Below are positions 1-5,901 of a DNA stretch of 6,860 nucleotides, piece after piece. Position numbers and translations under genes: made by a program. Each line of letters opens with the position of its first letter. Positions within the stretch are counted from its first letter, which is position 1. The notes under the pieces were generated by a model. It saw only the letters and a program-made list of their open reading frames with translations, had not been told where the DNA came from and searched no databases. The stretch is from an uncultured Clostridia bacterium (GTDB taxonomy: Bacteria > Bacillota > Clostridia > UMGS1810), in contig CAKSFP010000059.1 of assembly GCA_934454585.1 (NCBI GenBank), positions 1-6,860 of the forward strand, given 5' to 3'.

Positions 1-10
1 CGTTTATGCC

Positions 11-193
11 GCGAAAGTTGCTTGACAATGAGTAGCCGGTATGATAGGCTTGTGCCCGGGCGAATTGCCCTTGGGCTACTTCGTTCTTTCGCCGGTACAT
101 CATGCCGGCAGAGGCTCGTTGTCAAGCAAACCGTGGAATAAATGCGGTCGGTTTTAGTAAATTAACGAAATACTGCGATTCATTTCGTTTTTT
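11..193 (+). ncRNA. Candidate structured RNA with pseudoknot, ending in a terminator-like hairpin
   Basis: No reading frame is visible here, but the pairing is extensive. A 15-bp stem (18-32 with 115-129) encloses an 11-bp stem (35-45 with 99-109) and two short GC stems (54-57 with 73-76; 58-61 with 67-70, loop GAATT). GCGAAAG at 11-17, just 5' of the outer stem, is an exact complement of CTTTCGC at 86-92 inside the loop, so it could form a 7-bp pseudoknot. The two non-Watson-Crick positions in the long stems (29/118 and 40/104) are U-G wobbles if the + strand is transcribed, but C-A mismatches on the other strand. This favours a + strand RNA. A terminator-like hairpin follows at 164-193. The 5' end may lie outside the window. 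I do not recognise a family. A DNA-level role, such as an oriT or transposon-end hairpin, is the main alternative. Confidence 0.45.
164..193 (+). terminator. Rho-independent terminator-like hairpin
   Basis: AACGAAAT (164-171) and ATTTCGTT (182-189) form an 8-bp stem with a 10-nt loop. They lead directly into T residues running to 193. The stem is AT-rich, with only two GC pairs, so strength is probably modest. It would end the candidate structured RNA or an upstream transcript entering the window. Confidence 0.5.
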
Positions 194-267
194 GAAGCTT
201 TTTTGTGTCCATTTTTGCTGGGAGGGCACAGCAGATGATCTTGCCGGCTTTAAGAAATAATAAAACG

Positions 268-310
268 AAACAAGCATCCGAACGCATATCAGTTGTTCAG
301 GTGCTTGTTT
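268..310. terminator. Palindrome upstream of the defence-like operon, probable bidirectional terminator
   Basis: Arms 268-283 and 295-310 pair over 16 positions with one mismatch and one wobble, around an 11-nt loop. T-rich sequence follows on the right (TTTTAA) and, read on the other strand, on the left (TTTTATTATTT). It can therefore act in either direction. Its 37-nt core (271-307) is 27/37 identical to the palindrome at 2595-2631, on the far side of the two-gene cassette. Confidence 0.55.
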
Positions 311-428
311 TAATAGTCTGAATATGAATATTCAAATCCGTTATGCTGTCCTTTGAAAATTTCAAGCTCCTATTATTTGCATCTAAATCTTGAATTTGAT
401 ATATTTTATTTCATTTTCTAATTTCGTA

Positions 429-458
429 TTGACTTTTTTCGCGCTTTTGTGGTATAAT
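429..458 (+). promoter_or_regulatory. Sigma-A promoter of the ATPase/TOPRIM operon
   Basis: TTGACT (429-434) and a perfect TATAAT (453-458) are separated by 18 bp. TG at 450-451 makes this an extended -10 (TGGTATAAT). Transcription should begin near 465, giving a leader of about 35 nt. This rules out the in-frame ATG at 390 as the start of the next gene, because it lies upstream of the promoter. Confidence 0.8.
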
Positions 459-500
459 ACTAATAAACCTACTGAATTCATGCGAAAGGAAGCGTTAAAC

Positions 501-1916
501 ATGAATAATACCATTGTCAGAATTGAAAGTATCGAAATTAGGAACTTTAAGAATGTCGGATATGGTCATCTTGATTTTGAGCCTTCAAAAAAAGACTGCA
601 ACGCAAGTATTCTCGGATTATATGGACAGAACGGTTCAGGCAAAACCGCTTTGATTGACGCTTTGGAACTGCTCCGTCTATCACTTTCCGGCAGACCAAT
701 TCCGGCTCACTATGCCGACTATATCAATGTAGACAGCGAATACGCAAGACTCAAGTACGGTCTTAAAATCAGCAATCAACAGGCGAACAGTGAATATTCA
801 GCTTTTTACGAGGTAAATCTTCGCCGGGAGATTGACCAAAACGAGCATAACACAGAACAACCTTTAATTAACGAAAGCTATAAAGCTGTTCTGTTTAACG
901 AAGTGCTTTCGTGTTCATACAAGCGCGATGACGAGAAGGTACGGCTATCACCCATTATTGATACACGAACAAGCGATGATGTTGTTTTTCTTCCGGCGGC
1001 AAAATATCAATCAATCATCGGGAAAAATAAAGATACCGCAACAAATCTTTTGGTTGCTAAGCAGCTTGCATATGCAACATCGCGTTCCTTTATTTTTTCA
1101 AGAGAACTGCTTAATGCAATTCGTAAAAATTGCACGGAAGATTGGTTGCGCTCACTAGTAGAAAACCTTGTATTTTTCGGGAATTTCCAGCTGTTTGTCA
1201 TTAACACGACAAATACCGGTCTGATTAGCATGAATGCACTCCCGCTCGCTTTCAACTATGCCGAAAAAGAAAAGTCTGCCATAGGCAATATTTTGATTAA
1301 ACTGAATGAACCGTCTTTAATTCCCGAATCTGCATTAGATATTGTACGCAAAGTCATAAAATGTATGAATGTGGTGTTACAGCAACTGGTTCCGGGACTA
1401 ACAATCAGTATTAAAGAGATGGGTTCTCAGCTATATCCAAACGGAACATCCGGGCATCGTATTCAGCTTATGTCTGATAAAAATAGTAGAGAAATCCCTC
1501 TGCAATACGAATCGGAAGGCATCAAAAAACTCATATCTGTTCTGCAGCTTTTGATAGCAATATACAATAAGCCTTCAATGACCGTTGCCATTGACGAGTT
1601 GGATTCCGGAGTATTTGAATATCTGCTTGGAGAAATTCTGCGTATCCTTGCTGAAAAAGGAAACGGACAGCTTGTATTTACCTCTCACAATCTGCGTCCG
1701 CTGGAAACGCTGGATAAGTGTTTTATTGCTTTTACAACTACAAATCCTCAAAACCGCTATATACGAATGAGCAATGTAAAAGCAACAAACAATCTGCGTG
1801 ATTTCTACTATCGCGACATCATACTCGGTGAGCAGAGTGAACCTGTGTACGAACCGACAAATAACAGCGAAATTGCAATGGCATTCAGAGAGGCGGGTGA
1901 TCCCGATGCCTCGTAA
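501..1916 (+). CDS. OLD/RloA-like ABC-type ATPase of a putative anti-phage module
   Basis: This 471-aa protein is an ABC/SMC-type ATPase of the AAA_15/AAA_21 kind found in OLD, RloA and AriA proteins. Visible motifs are Walker A GQNGSGKT (42-49), an ABC-signature-like ESEGIKK (337-343), Walker B ending in IDELDSG (364-370, D365/E366), and a TSHN switch-histidine motif (394-397). The diverged middle (about 90-330) has no motif I can assign. The ATPase is split in primary sequence and ends soon after the switch region, so no nuclease domain is fused to it; the TOPRIM partner is the next gene. The start is ATG 501, with AAAGGAAG at 485-492 spaced 8 nt. An in-frame ATG at 390 is rejected because it precedes the promoter. 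By analogy with PARIS AriA, it may form a cytoplasmic scaffold that senses a phage trigger and holds or releases its effector. The family is clear; the biological role is inferred. Confidence 0.85.
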   Translation: MNNTIVRIESIEIRNFKNVGYGHLDFEPSKKDCNASILGLYGQNGSGKTALIDALELLRLSLSGRPIPAHYADYINVDSEYARLKYGLKISNQQANSEYSAFYEVNLRREIDQNEHNTEQPLINESYKAVLFNEVLSCSYKRDDEKVRLSPIIDTRTSDDVVFLPAAKYQSIIGKNKDTATNLLVAKQLAYATSRSFIFSRELLNAIRKNCTEDWLRSLVENLVFFGNFQLFVINTTNTGLISMNALPLAFNYAEKEKSAIGNILIKLNEPSLIPESALDIVRKVIKCMNVVLQQLVPGLTISIKEMGSQLYPNGTSGHRIQLMSDKNSREIPLQYESEGIKKLISVLQLLIAIYNKPSMTVAIDELDSGVFEYLLGEILRILAEKGNGQLVFTSHNLRPLETLDKCFIAFTTTNPQNRYIRMSNVKATNNLRDFYYRDIILGEQSEPVYEPTNNSEIAMAFREAGDPDAS

Positions 1917-2580
1917 AAAAATCATATTTGTCATTGTTGAGGGACCGTCAGACGAGGAAACTCTCGGTGTACTCTTAAACCGAATTTACGACAGCAATTT
2001 TGTTTACATCCATGTTATGCATTGTGATATAACAACCGAGCCGAATGTAAACCCGGGCAATATTGTTGCAAAAATCGGTAGTCTGGTAAAGAACTATGCC
2101 GGAAGAACATTTAAGGCAGCTGATTTTTGCCAAATCATTCATATTACAGATACCGACGGAGCATTCATCCCCAATGATGTTATCGTAGAAGATGTGTCGG
2201 CTATAAAGCCATTCTATTCTGAAACGAATATTAAAACATACAACAAAATCGGCATTAAAAATCGTAATCAGCGCAAGAGAGAAAATCTGAACCGTCTTTC
2301 TTCAACCTCCGAAATCTGGAGCATACCTTATCGGGTTTATTATATGTCATGTAATCTGGATCATGTGCTCTATGGAAAAATGAACAGTACCGATGAGGAG
2401 AAGAAAAACGATGCTTTTTCATTTGCAAAGAAATATCGTGATAATATTCCGGAATTTATAAACTATATCAGCAATTCTGATTTTTCGGTTGTTGACAGTT
2501 ACCCTCAATCGTGGCAATATATCCGCGAAGGACTTCACTCGCTTGAACGCCATACAAATTTTGGACTATGTTTCAAGTAG
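1906..2580 (+). CDS. TOPRIM-like effector protein paired with the ATPase
   Basis: This 224-aa protein has the two hallmark TOPRIM elements. An N-terminal hydrophobic strand runs into VEGPSDE (11-17, conserved Glu at 12), and a second strand ends in TDTDG (81-85, the DxD metal-binding pair D82/D84). This suggests a magnesium-dependent nuclease fold like that of OLD or AriB proteins. Further along are CNLDHVLYG (149-157) and a C-terminal SWQYIREGLHSLERHTN (202-218); I take both as family-specific but cannot assign a role. ATG 1906 overlaps the ATPase stop by 11 nt and is preceded by GAGAGG (1888-1893), which points to translational coupling and a fixed stoichiometry. A GTG at 1897 is possible but has poor spacing. 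It may cleave nucleic acid when released by the ATPase, as AriB does; this is inferred. A non-defence TOPRIM role cannot be excluded. Confidence 0.75.
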   Translation: MPRKKIIFVIVEGPSDEETLGVLLNRIYDSNFVYIHVMHCDITTEPNVNPGNIVAKIGSLVKNYAGRTFKAADFCQIIHITDTDGAFIPNDVIVEDVSAIKPFYSETNIKTYNKIGIKNRNQRKRENLNRLSSTSEIWSIPYRVYYMSCNLDHVLYGKMNSTDEEKKNDAFSFAKKYRDNIPEFINYISNSDFSVVDSYPQSWQYIREGLHSLERHTNFGLCFK

Positions 2581-2594
2581 AAAATATATTAAAC

Positions 2595-2631
2595 CAAGCA
2601 CCAGAACAAATGATATGTGTTCTGGTGCTTG
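2595..2631. terminator. Perfect 14-bp palindrome, bidirectional terminator after the TOPRIM gene
   Basis: CAAGCACCAGAACA (2595-2608) pairs perfectly with TGTTCTGGTGCTTG (2618-2631) around a 9-nt loop. It begins 14 nt after the + strand stop codon and ends 4 nt before the stop codon of the minus-strand ORF, so it can serve both convergent units. The T-rich tail is short on the right (TTATCTAAA) and longer on the minus strand (GGTTTAATATATTTT). It is related in sequence to the palindrome at 268-310. Confidence 0.7.
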
Positions 2632-2635
2632 TTAT

Positions 2636-2854
2636 CTAAATAGCCTGCTTAAAAGCATATTTCCTCACAGACGATATTTTTTCAATCCCGTGTCTTTCTA
2701 TGTATTCGTATGCCTCAATTTCATTTGCAAACTTCATTGCATCAGCAAACTCTTTGACATACTGCCCTGTGTTCCCGATAAGCCGTAATCCGACTCCGAA
2801 ATTTATTGCTATTATTGCAACTTGTCCACCTTCAATTATTAAAGACAAAAACAA
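2636..2854 (-). CDS. Small uncharacterised ORF, possibly a gene remnant
   Basis: The frame encodes up to 72 aa. The C-terminal half looks protein-like: a helical stretch with KEFADAMKFANEIEAYEYI and a basic end KISSVRKYAFK. It resembles small helper proteins of mobile elements in style, but I do not recognise a family. There is no ATG. The first possible start is TTG 2854, without a convincing ribosome binding site, and the frame is closed by a stop 21-24 nt further upstream. The N-terminal part reads as low-complexity hydrophobic sequence. I read this as the 3' end of a gene that lost its start, or a small gene with a non-standard start. It lies between the defence-like cassette and the broken kinase and converges on the TOPRIM gene. 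Confidence 0.4.
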   Translation of the reverse strand: MFLSLIIEGGQVAIIAINFGVGLRLIGNTGQYVKEFADAMKFANEIEAYEYIERHGIEKISSVRKYAFKQAI

Positions 2855-2890
2855 AGATGCGAAAAGCGACAGCTGTTATAGCACAATTAA

Positions 2891-2921
2891 GGTAGGAAAG
2901 CCCAAACTCGGCTATCCTGCC
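2891..2921 (-). terminator. Hairpin downstream of the broken kinase
   Basis: GGTAGGAAAGCC (2891-2902) pairs with GGCTATCCTGCC (2910-2921) with one mismatch and one wobble, around a 7-nt loop. On the minus strand it is followed by TTAATT rather than a clean T run, so termination would be weak. It could also be a relic of the DNA that now abuts the kinase fragment. Confidence 0.35.
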
Positions 2922-2972
2922 CACTAAAAACAGATATTTTGTCATAGAAAAATCTAATTTACAGAAAAAATC

Positions 2973-3618
2973 TCACACGCCCGCATAATTATGAGTAACT
3001 CGAATCAGGACTGTGCCGTCTGCAATTTTTTGCGTTGTTTTATCGGCATACGCACTGTATGACAGTGCAAATTCAATTTCTTTCTCTACCATTGAAGCCC
3101 TGTTTGCTACATTATTCTTTACTGCTTCCTCAAGCTGTTTTACTCTTTTTGATGTATTGCGAAAATCAATAATCGTCTCGTTCAGCTGTTCGGCATGAAA
3201 ATCCGAAGGCATAGCCTGAAATCTGCCGAATGCTTTTCCGCAGTGATAAAGCTGAATCGAATTTTCGACAAAATCATAGCTCACAGAATTTTCGATAAAA
3301 GAGTATATGCGATAGTAATTATTCTCATTGTCCAAGTAAAAACTTTTGTCATCTATAGCACGAATAACGGTCATTGTCCTGCACGACTTGTCACCGCCGG
3401 ATTCTTCTGTTTTTTGCCGATATGATTTGTTATATTGACGATATTTCCATCACCTTTTCAGGCTCTTTGAATATATTTTCATTGATTTTTTGCAAAATGA
3501 ATCTTGGCGCACTTTCGCACAAATATGTATCGTTTATATGCCCATTCCCGTAAGGCTCTATTTTGGTGTCAATCTCAAAATGCAAACATATTTCTTTTAA
3601 TTTATTAGATTCCATCAT
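2973..3618 (-). pseudogene. NahK-like N-acetylhexosamine 1-kinase, frameshifted and truncated
   Basis: Two fragments read as one aminoglycoside-phosphotransferase-fold sugar kinase of the NahK kind, which makes GlcNAc/GalNAc 1-phosphate with ATP. The 5' fragment (start 3618 or, with better RBS spacing, 3615; stop 3430) carries IEPYGNGHINDTYL and RFILQKINENIFKEPEKVM. The second fragment (to 2973) carries FYLDNENNYYRIYSFIE, GKAFGRFQ and EIEFAL. Adding one A near 3442-3447 and one A to the A6 run at 3410-3415 restores a continuous family-like reading. Homology ends at RVTHN (2988): the family continues HND...N, the catalytic loop, but here the codons read YAGV and stop. The catalytic Asp and the whole C-terminal third are missing from the expected ~360 aa. 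The start overlaps the end of the nucleotidyltransferase by 11-14 nt and has its own AAAGGGA, so the gene was once translationally coupled. The product is surely inactive. Confidence 0.8.
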
Positions 3619-4450
3619 AATATCCCTTTTCCATTTTTTCTGTCAGCGCATCGCCGACAAATTTTTTATCCTCACGATATGTTACTCCGTACCATTTATC
3701 TCCGCTTTGCAGTACTTTTATGTCAAAACTGCGGTTGTGTATCATGTTGTTAATTACCGTAGGAATGTAGAATTCATCCTTTAACGGATTCTGCATATTC
3801 GCAAGGAAGGTTTTGAAATCATTTTCAACATACTCAAAGACATCAGGCGTGAGCCCCCACATATTCATAGAAACTGTTGTATCAAGCGGAATACCGCAAT
3901 TTTTGTCAAGATTACATTCTTCGGTAATGCTCCTAAGATACCCGTTTTCAATCTCGCAAATACCTCTGCTGACCGTGCCGTTTTCGGTAAGCGTGTTTCC
4001 AAGTCTGTAACCAACCATGCACATTTCGTTTTCGCTTTTGAGATGATCGCAAATAATCTTGTACGCTTCTTTGCCATAATAGTCATCAGCATTTATAAGT
4101 GCAAACGGTGCATCTATCTTATCTTTGACACAGTATACCGCGTGTCCCGTACCCCATGGTTTTTCTCTGCCGCCGGGTACAGATACACCGTCGGGCAGAT
4201 TACTTAAATCCTGAATTACATAGTCGGTGTCAATCATATCTTCAACGCGCTTGCCTATAATGCTCCTGAATTCTTTTTCTATATCTTTTCGCGTTATGAA
4301 AATCACCTTGTCAAAGCCGGCTTTAACCGCATCGTAAACAGAAAAATCAAGAATAATCTCGCCGCTCGGAACTATAGGGTCAAGTTGTTTTAATCCGCCG
4401 TAGCGGCTGCCCATGCCTGCCGCCATTATTACAAGTGTTGTTTTCTTCAT
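3605..4450 (-). CDS. Sugar-1-phosphate nucleotidyltransferase (NTP_transferase family)
   Basis: This 281-aa cytoplasmic enzyme should couple a sugar 1-phosphate to a nucleoside triphosphate, giving an NDP-sugar and pyrophosphate. The N-terminus has the nucleotide-binding signature LVIMAAGMGSRYGGLKQ (6-22). GREKPWGTGHAV (94-105) forms the base/sugar pocket, and INADDYYG (119-126) carries the metal-binding aspartates. GTVSRG (158-163) and SMNMWG (194-199) follow. Length and motif order match complete members, so the gene looks intact. ATG 4450 is chosen over GTG 4459 because GGAG (4459-4462) sits 8 nt upstream of the ATG and overlaps the GTG. The adjacent NahK-like kinase makes GlcNAc-1-P or GalNAc-1-P in its family, so UDP-GlcNAc/GalNAc is the likely product by context. 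The nucleotide and sugar specificity cannot be read from sequence; a glucose-1-phosphate uridylyltransferase is the alternative. Confidence 0.85.
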   Translation of the reverse strand: MKKTTLVIMAAGMGSRYGGLKQLDPIVPSGEIILDFSVYDAVKAGFDKVIFITRKDIEKEFRSIIGKRVEDMIDTDYVIQDLSNLPDGVSVPGGREKPWGTGHAVYCVKDKIDAPFALINADDYYGKEAYKIICDHLKSENEMCMVGYRLGNTLTENGTVSRGICEIENGYLRSITEECNLDKNCGIPLDTTVSMNMWGLTPDVFEYVENDFKTFLANMQNPLKDEFYIPTVINNMIHNRSFDIKVLQSGDKWYGVTYREDKKFVGDALTEKMEKGYYDGI

Positions 4451-4503
4451 ATATCTCACTCCAATAAATTTATCCGGTTATACCATTTTTGCTTTTCATC
4501 TGT

Positions 4504-4545
4504 GCAATGCAGACTATTCATGTTGACATAAATAGCCTGCATTGC
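4504..4545 (-). promoter_or_regulatory. Long intercistronic RNA hairpin between oxidoreductase and nucleotidyltransferase genes
   Basis: Two 19-nt arms (4504-4522 and 4527-4545) enclose a 4-nt loop. In the minus-strand transcript all 19 positions pair, two of them as G-U. On the + strand the same two become A-C mismatches. There is no T run after it on the minus strand, so it is not an ordinary terminator. In the 110-nt gap between two co-directional genes, a processing or 3'-stabilising element, or a partial read-through brake, fits best. Confidence 0.6.
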
Positions 4546-4560
4546 CTGACAGGTAATAAT

Positions 4561-5796
4561 TTATTCAATATCAGGAATTGCATCAAGGCGATAGTTTTCT
4601 GCCTGAGGATATGAAATTCCCCTAATCCATTTTCCCCGTGTAAAATCAGGAATAGGAACAGGTGCCCCCAGCGCAATGGATTGCTCACTCAATGCGGAAA
4701 CGGACATCCACGCCGCCGCATCGTAAACATCAATCGGCGGAAGCTTGTTTTGTCTGATACTCTCAAAAAATGCGTTGAGCAAAAGCCAATCCATACCGCC
4801 ATGACCGCTGTGGACACCATCGGAAAGATATTTTTTCCAAAGCGGATGCTCATATTTTTCGCAATATTTCTCCGCATTTCCCCAATTCGGTTTCCAATTT
4901 TCCTCTCCGTCGTCTCCGTCAAAGAAAACAGAGTCATTATTCTCAGCATAATATGCATTCGTGCCATGAACATTGAAGTTTCTTGAATAAGCGTGAGGAA
5001 GCGTCGTATTGAGCGAAAGTGTAATTGTTTCTCCTCCGGCACACTTTATAATTGTGGTAACAACATCACTCTGCTTAAAATCCACCTTTGTCAATGCGTC
5101 GTCACTTCCGCGCTTATCGGTAATATAGCTGTGAAGCCCAGCTGATTTTGATCCGACAGAAACAAGCGATAACATCCTATTGCCGTTGTTAATGTTAAGA
5201 ATTTTTGCAATAGGTCCGAGTTCGTGTGTCGGATAGTTTTCGCAGTTGCGATGAATATAATTCTGCAAGCGGTAATGACGGATTTCCGCACCGCTCGAAA
5301 CCTCTTTGCGCAAATCGTGCATATATGCCCCGTCGCAATGGACTATTTCACCGAAAACACCTGTTTTCGCCATGTTAAGGCACATCATTTCCCTGCGTCC
5401 GTAACAGCAGTTTTCAAGGAACATAAACGGAGTTTTTGTTTCTTCGTATGTATCAACAAGTTTTTGACAATCACTTATATCATATGCTCCGCCAACCTCA
5501 AGAGCAGTCCATTTTTTCGCGCGCATTGAAGCAACGGCAATATCGGCGTGTGCCTCCCACGCAGCACTTATTAGTACAGCCTTGACATCGGGCATTTTTA
5601 ATACATCGCGATAATCCTGAAGTTTAACGGGTTCATTTCCGCATTTTTCTTTGACCTTATTGAATGCATCTTCCACTCTGTCCGTATATAAATCGCATAC
5701 TGCACAAACTTCGACATCGGCGATTTTTACTATCTCATCAAGCAGCATACTTCCGCGCTGTCCCAAACCGATTACTCCCAGTTTTATTTTATCCAT
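4561..5796 (-). CDS. Gfo/Idh/MocA-family protein resembling GH109 alpha-N-acetylgalactosaminidase
   Basis: This 411-aa protein starts with a Rossmann NAD(P)-binding fold: GVIGLGQRGS (7-16, GxGxxG) and an acidic CDLYTDR (34-40) after the second strand. LEVGG (99-103) sits where Gfo/Idh/MocA enzymes have their cofactor-contacting EKP-type motif. The C-terminal catalytic half carries LENCCYGR (127-134), GAYMHDLR (156-163) and NYPTHELGP (187-195); this set closely recalls GH109 enzymes, which cleave GalNAc glycosides by an NAD-dependent redox mechanism. GHGGMD (331-336) follows. No signal peptide is seen, unlike many secreted GH109 proteins, so it would act on imported sugars. ATG 5796 is preferred (GAGG 5808-5811); the upstream GTG 5808 overlaps that site. 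It heads the operon with the nucleotidyltransferase and kinase. A simple sugar dehydrogenase is the alternative, and substrate is unproven. Confidence 0.75.
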   Translation of the reverse strand: MDKIKLGVIGLGQRGSMLLDEIVKIADVEVCAVCDLYTDRVEDAFNKVKEKCGNEPVKLQDYRDVLKMPDVKAVLISAAWEAHADIAVASMRAKKWTALEVGGAYDISDCQKLVDTYEETKTPFMFLENCCYGRREMMCLNMAKTGVFGEIVHCDGAYMHDLRKEVSSGAEIRHYRLQNYIHRNCENYPTHELGPIAKILNINNGNRMLSLVSVGSKSAGLHSYITDKRGSDDALTKVDFKQSDVVTTIIKCAGGETITLSLNTTLPHAYSRNFNVHGTNAYYAENNDSVFFDGDDGEENWKPNWGNAEKYCEKYEHPLWKKYLSDGVHSGHGGMDWLLLNAFFESIRQNKLPPIDVYDAAAWMSVSALSEQSIALGAPVPIPDFTRGKWIRGISYPQAENYRLDAIPDIE

Positions 5797-5812
5797 TTTT
5801 GTTTGCACCTCT

Positions 5813-5840
5813 TTACAAAATTGTATTTCTTGTATATAAT
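5813..5840 (+). promoter_or_regulatory. Possible promoter of the AraC-type regulator gene
   Basis: TTACAA (5813-5818) and TATAAT (5835-5840) are 16 bp apart on the + strand. This overlaps the -10 of the divergent operon promoter, so the two polymerases would compete. Other TATAAT words nearby (5841-5846, 5846-5851) make the exact choice uncertain. Confidence 0.4.
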
Positions 5841-5866
5841 TATAATATAATCAAAATCAAATGCAA
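5839..5866 (-). promoter_or_regulatory. Promoter of the amino-sugar operon
   Basis: On the minus strand TTGCAT (5866-5861) and TATAAT (5844-5839) are 16 bp apart. Transcription should begin near 5832, leaving a leader of about 36 nt. The -35 is imperfect, which fits an activator-dependent promoter. The direct repeats described separately end 3 bp upstream of it. Confidence 0.6.
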
Positions 5867-5869
5867 TAC

Positions 5870-5901
5870 GAAATCAGGCATAAAATTTTAGAAATCAGAC
5901 A
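5870..5901. promoter_or_regulatory. Direct-repeat operator, likely bound by the adjacent AraC-type regulator
   Basis: GAAATCAGGCA (5870-5880) and GAAATCAGACA (5891-5901) match at 10 of 11 positions. They start 21 bp apart, two helical turns, on the same strand. AraC-family proteins bind such same-orientation half-sites with two HTH motifs per monomer. A perfect palindrome TAAAATTTTA fills the space between them. The pair sits just upstream of the operon's -35 and within the regulator's own leader, so activation of the operon and autoregulation are both plausible. Confidence 0.6.

Noticed and set aside
198..290. Minus-strand frame of about 35 codons opposite the first palindrome
   Set aside because: It lacks a clear RBS and reads through both the palindrome and its A/T-rich flanks; no recognisable protein signal.
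390..500. In-frame N-terminal extension of the ATPase from ATG 390
   Set aside because: It lies upstream of a consensus promoter (429-458), encodes an unrelated hydrophobic stretch, and the ATG at 501 has a well-spaced RBS.
2832..2945. Minus-strand 37-codon hydrophobic frame starting with ATG near 2945
   Set aside because: No ribosome binding site is visible, it runs through the 2891-2921 hairpin, and its composition simply mirrors the T-rich strand.
2638..4540. The 11-mer AAATAGCCTGC at 2638-2648 and again at 4530-4540
   Set aside because: One copy is in an ORF end and the other in a hairpin arm, with no shared flanks, so it is probably chance.
4681..5529. Long + strand frames inside the oxidoreductase gene
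   Set aside because: They are opposite-strand shadows of a clear Gfo/Idh/MocA gene and have no family motifs of their own.
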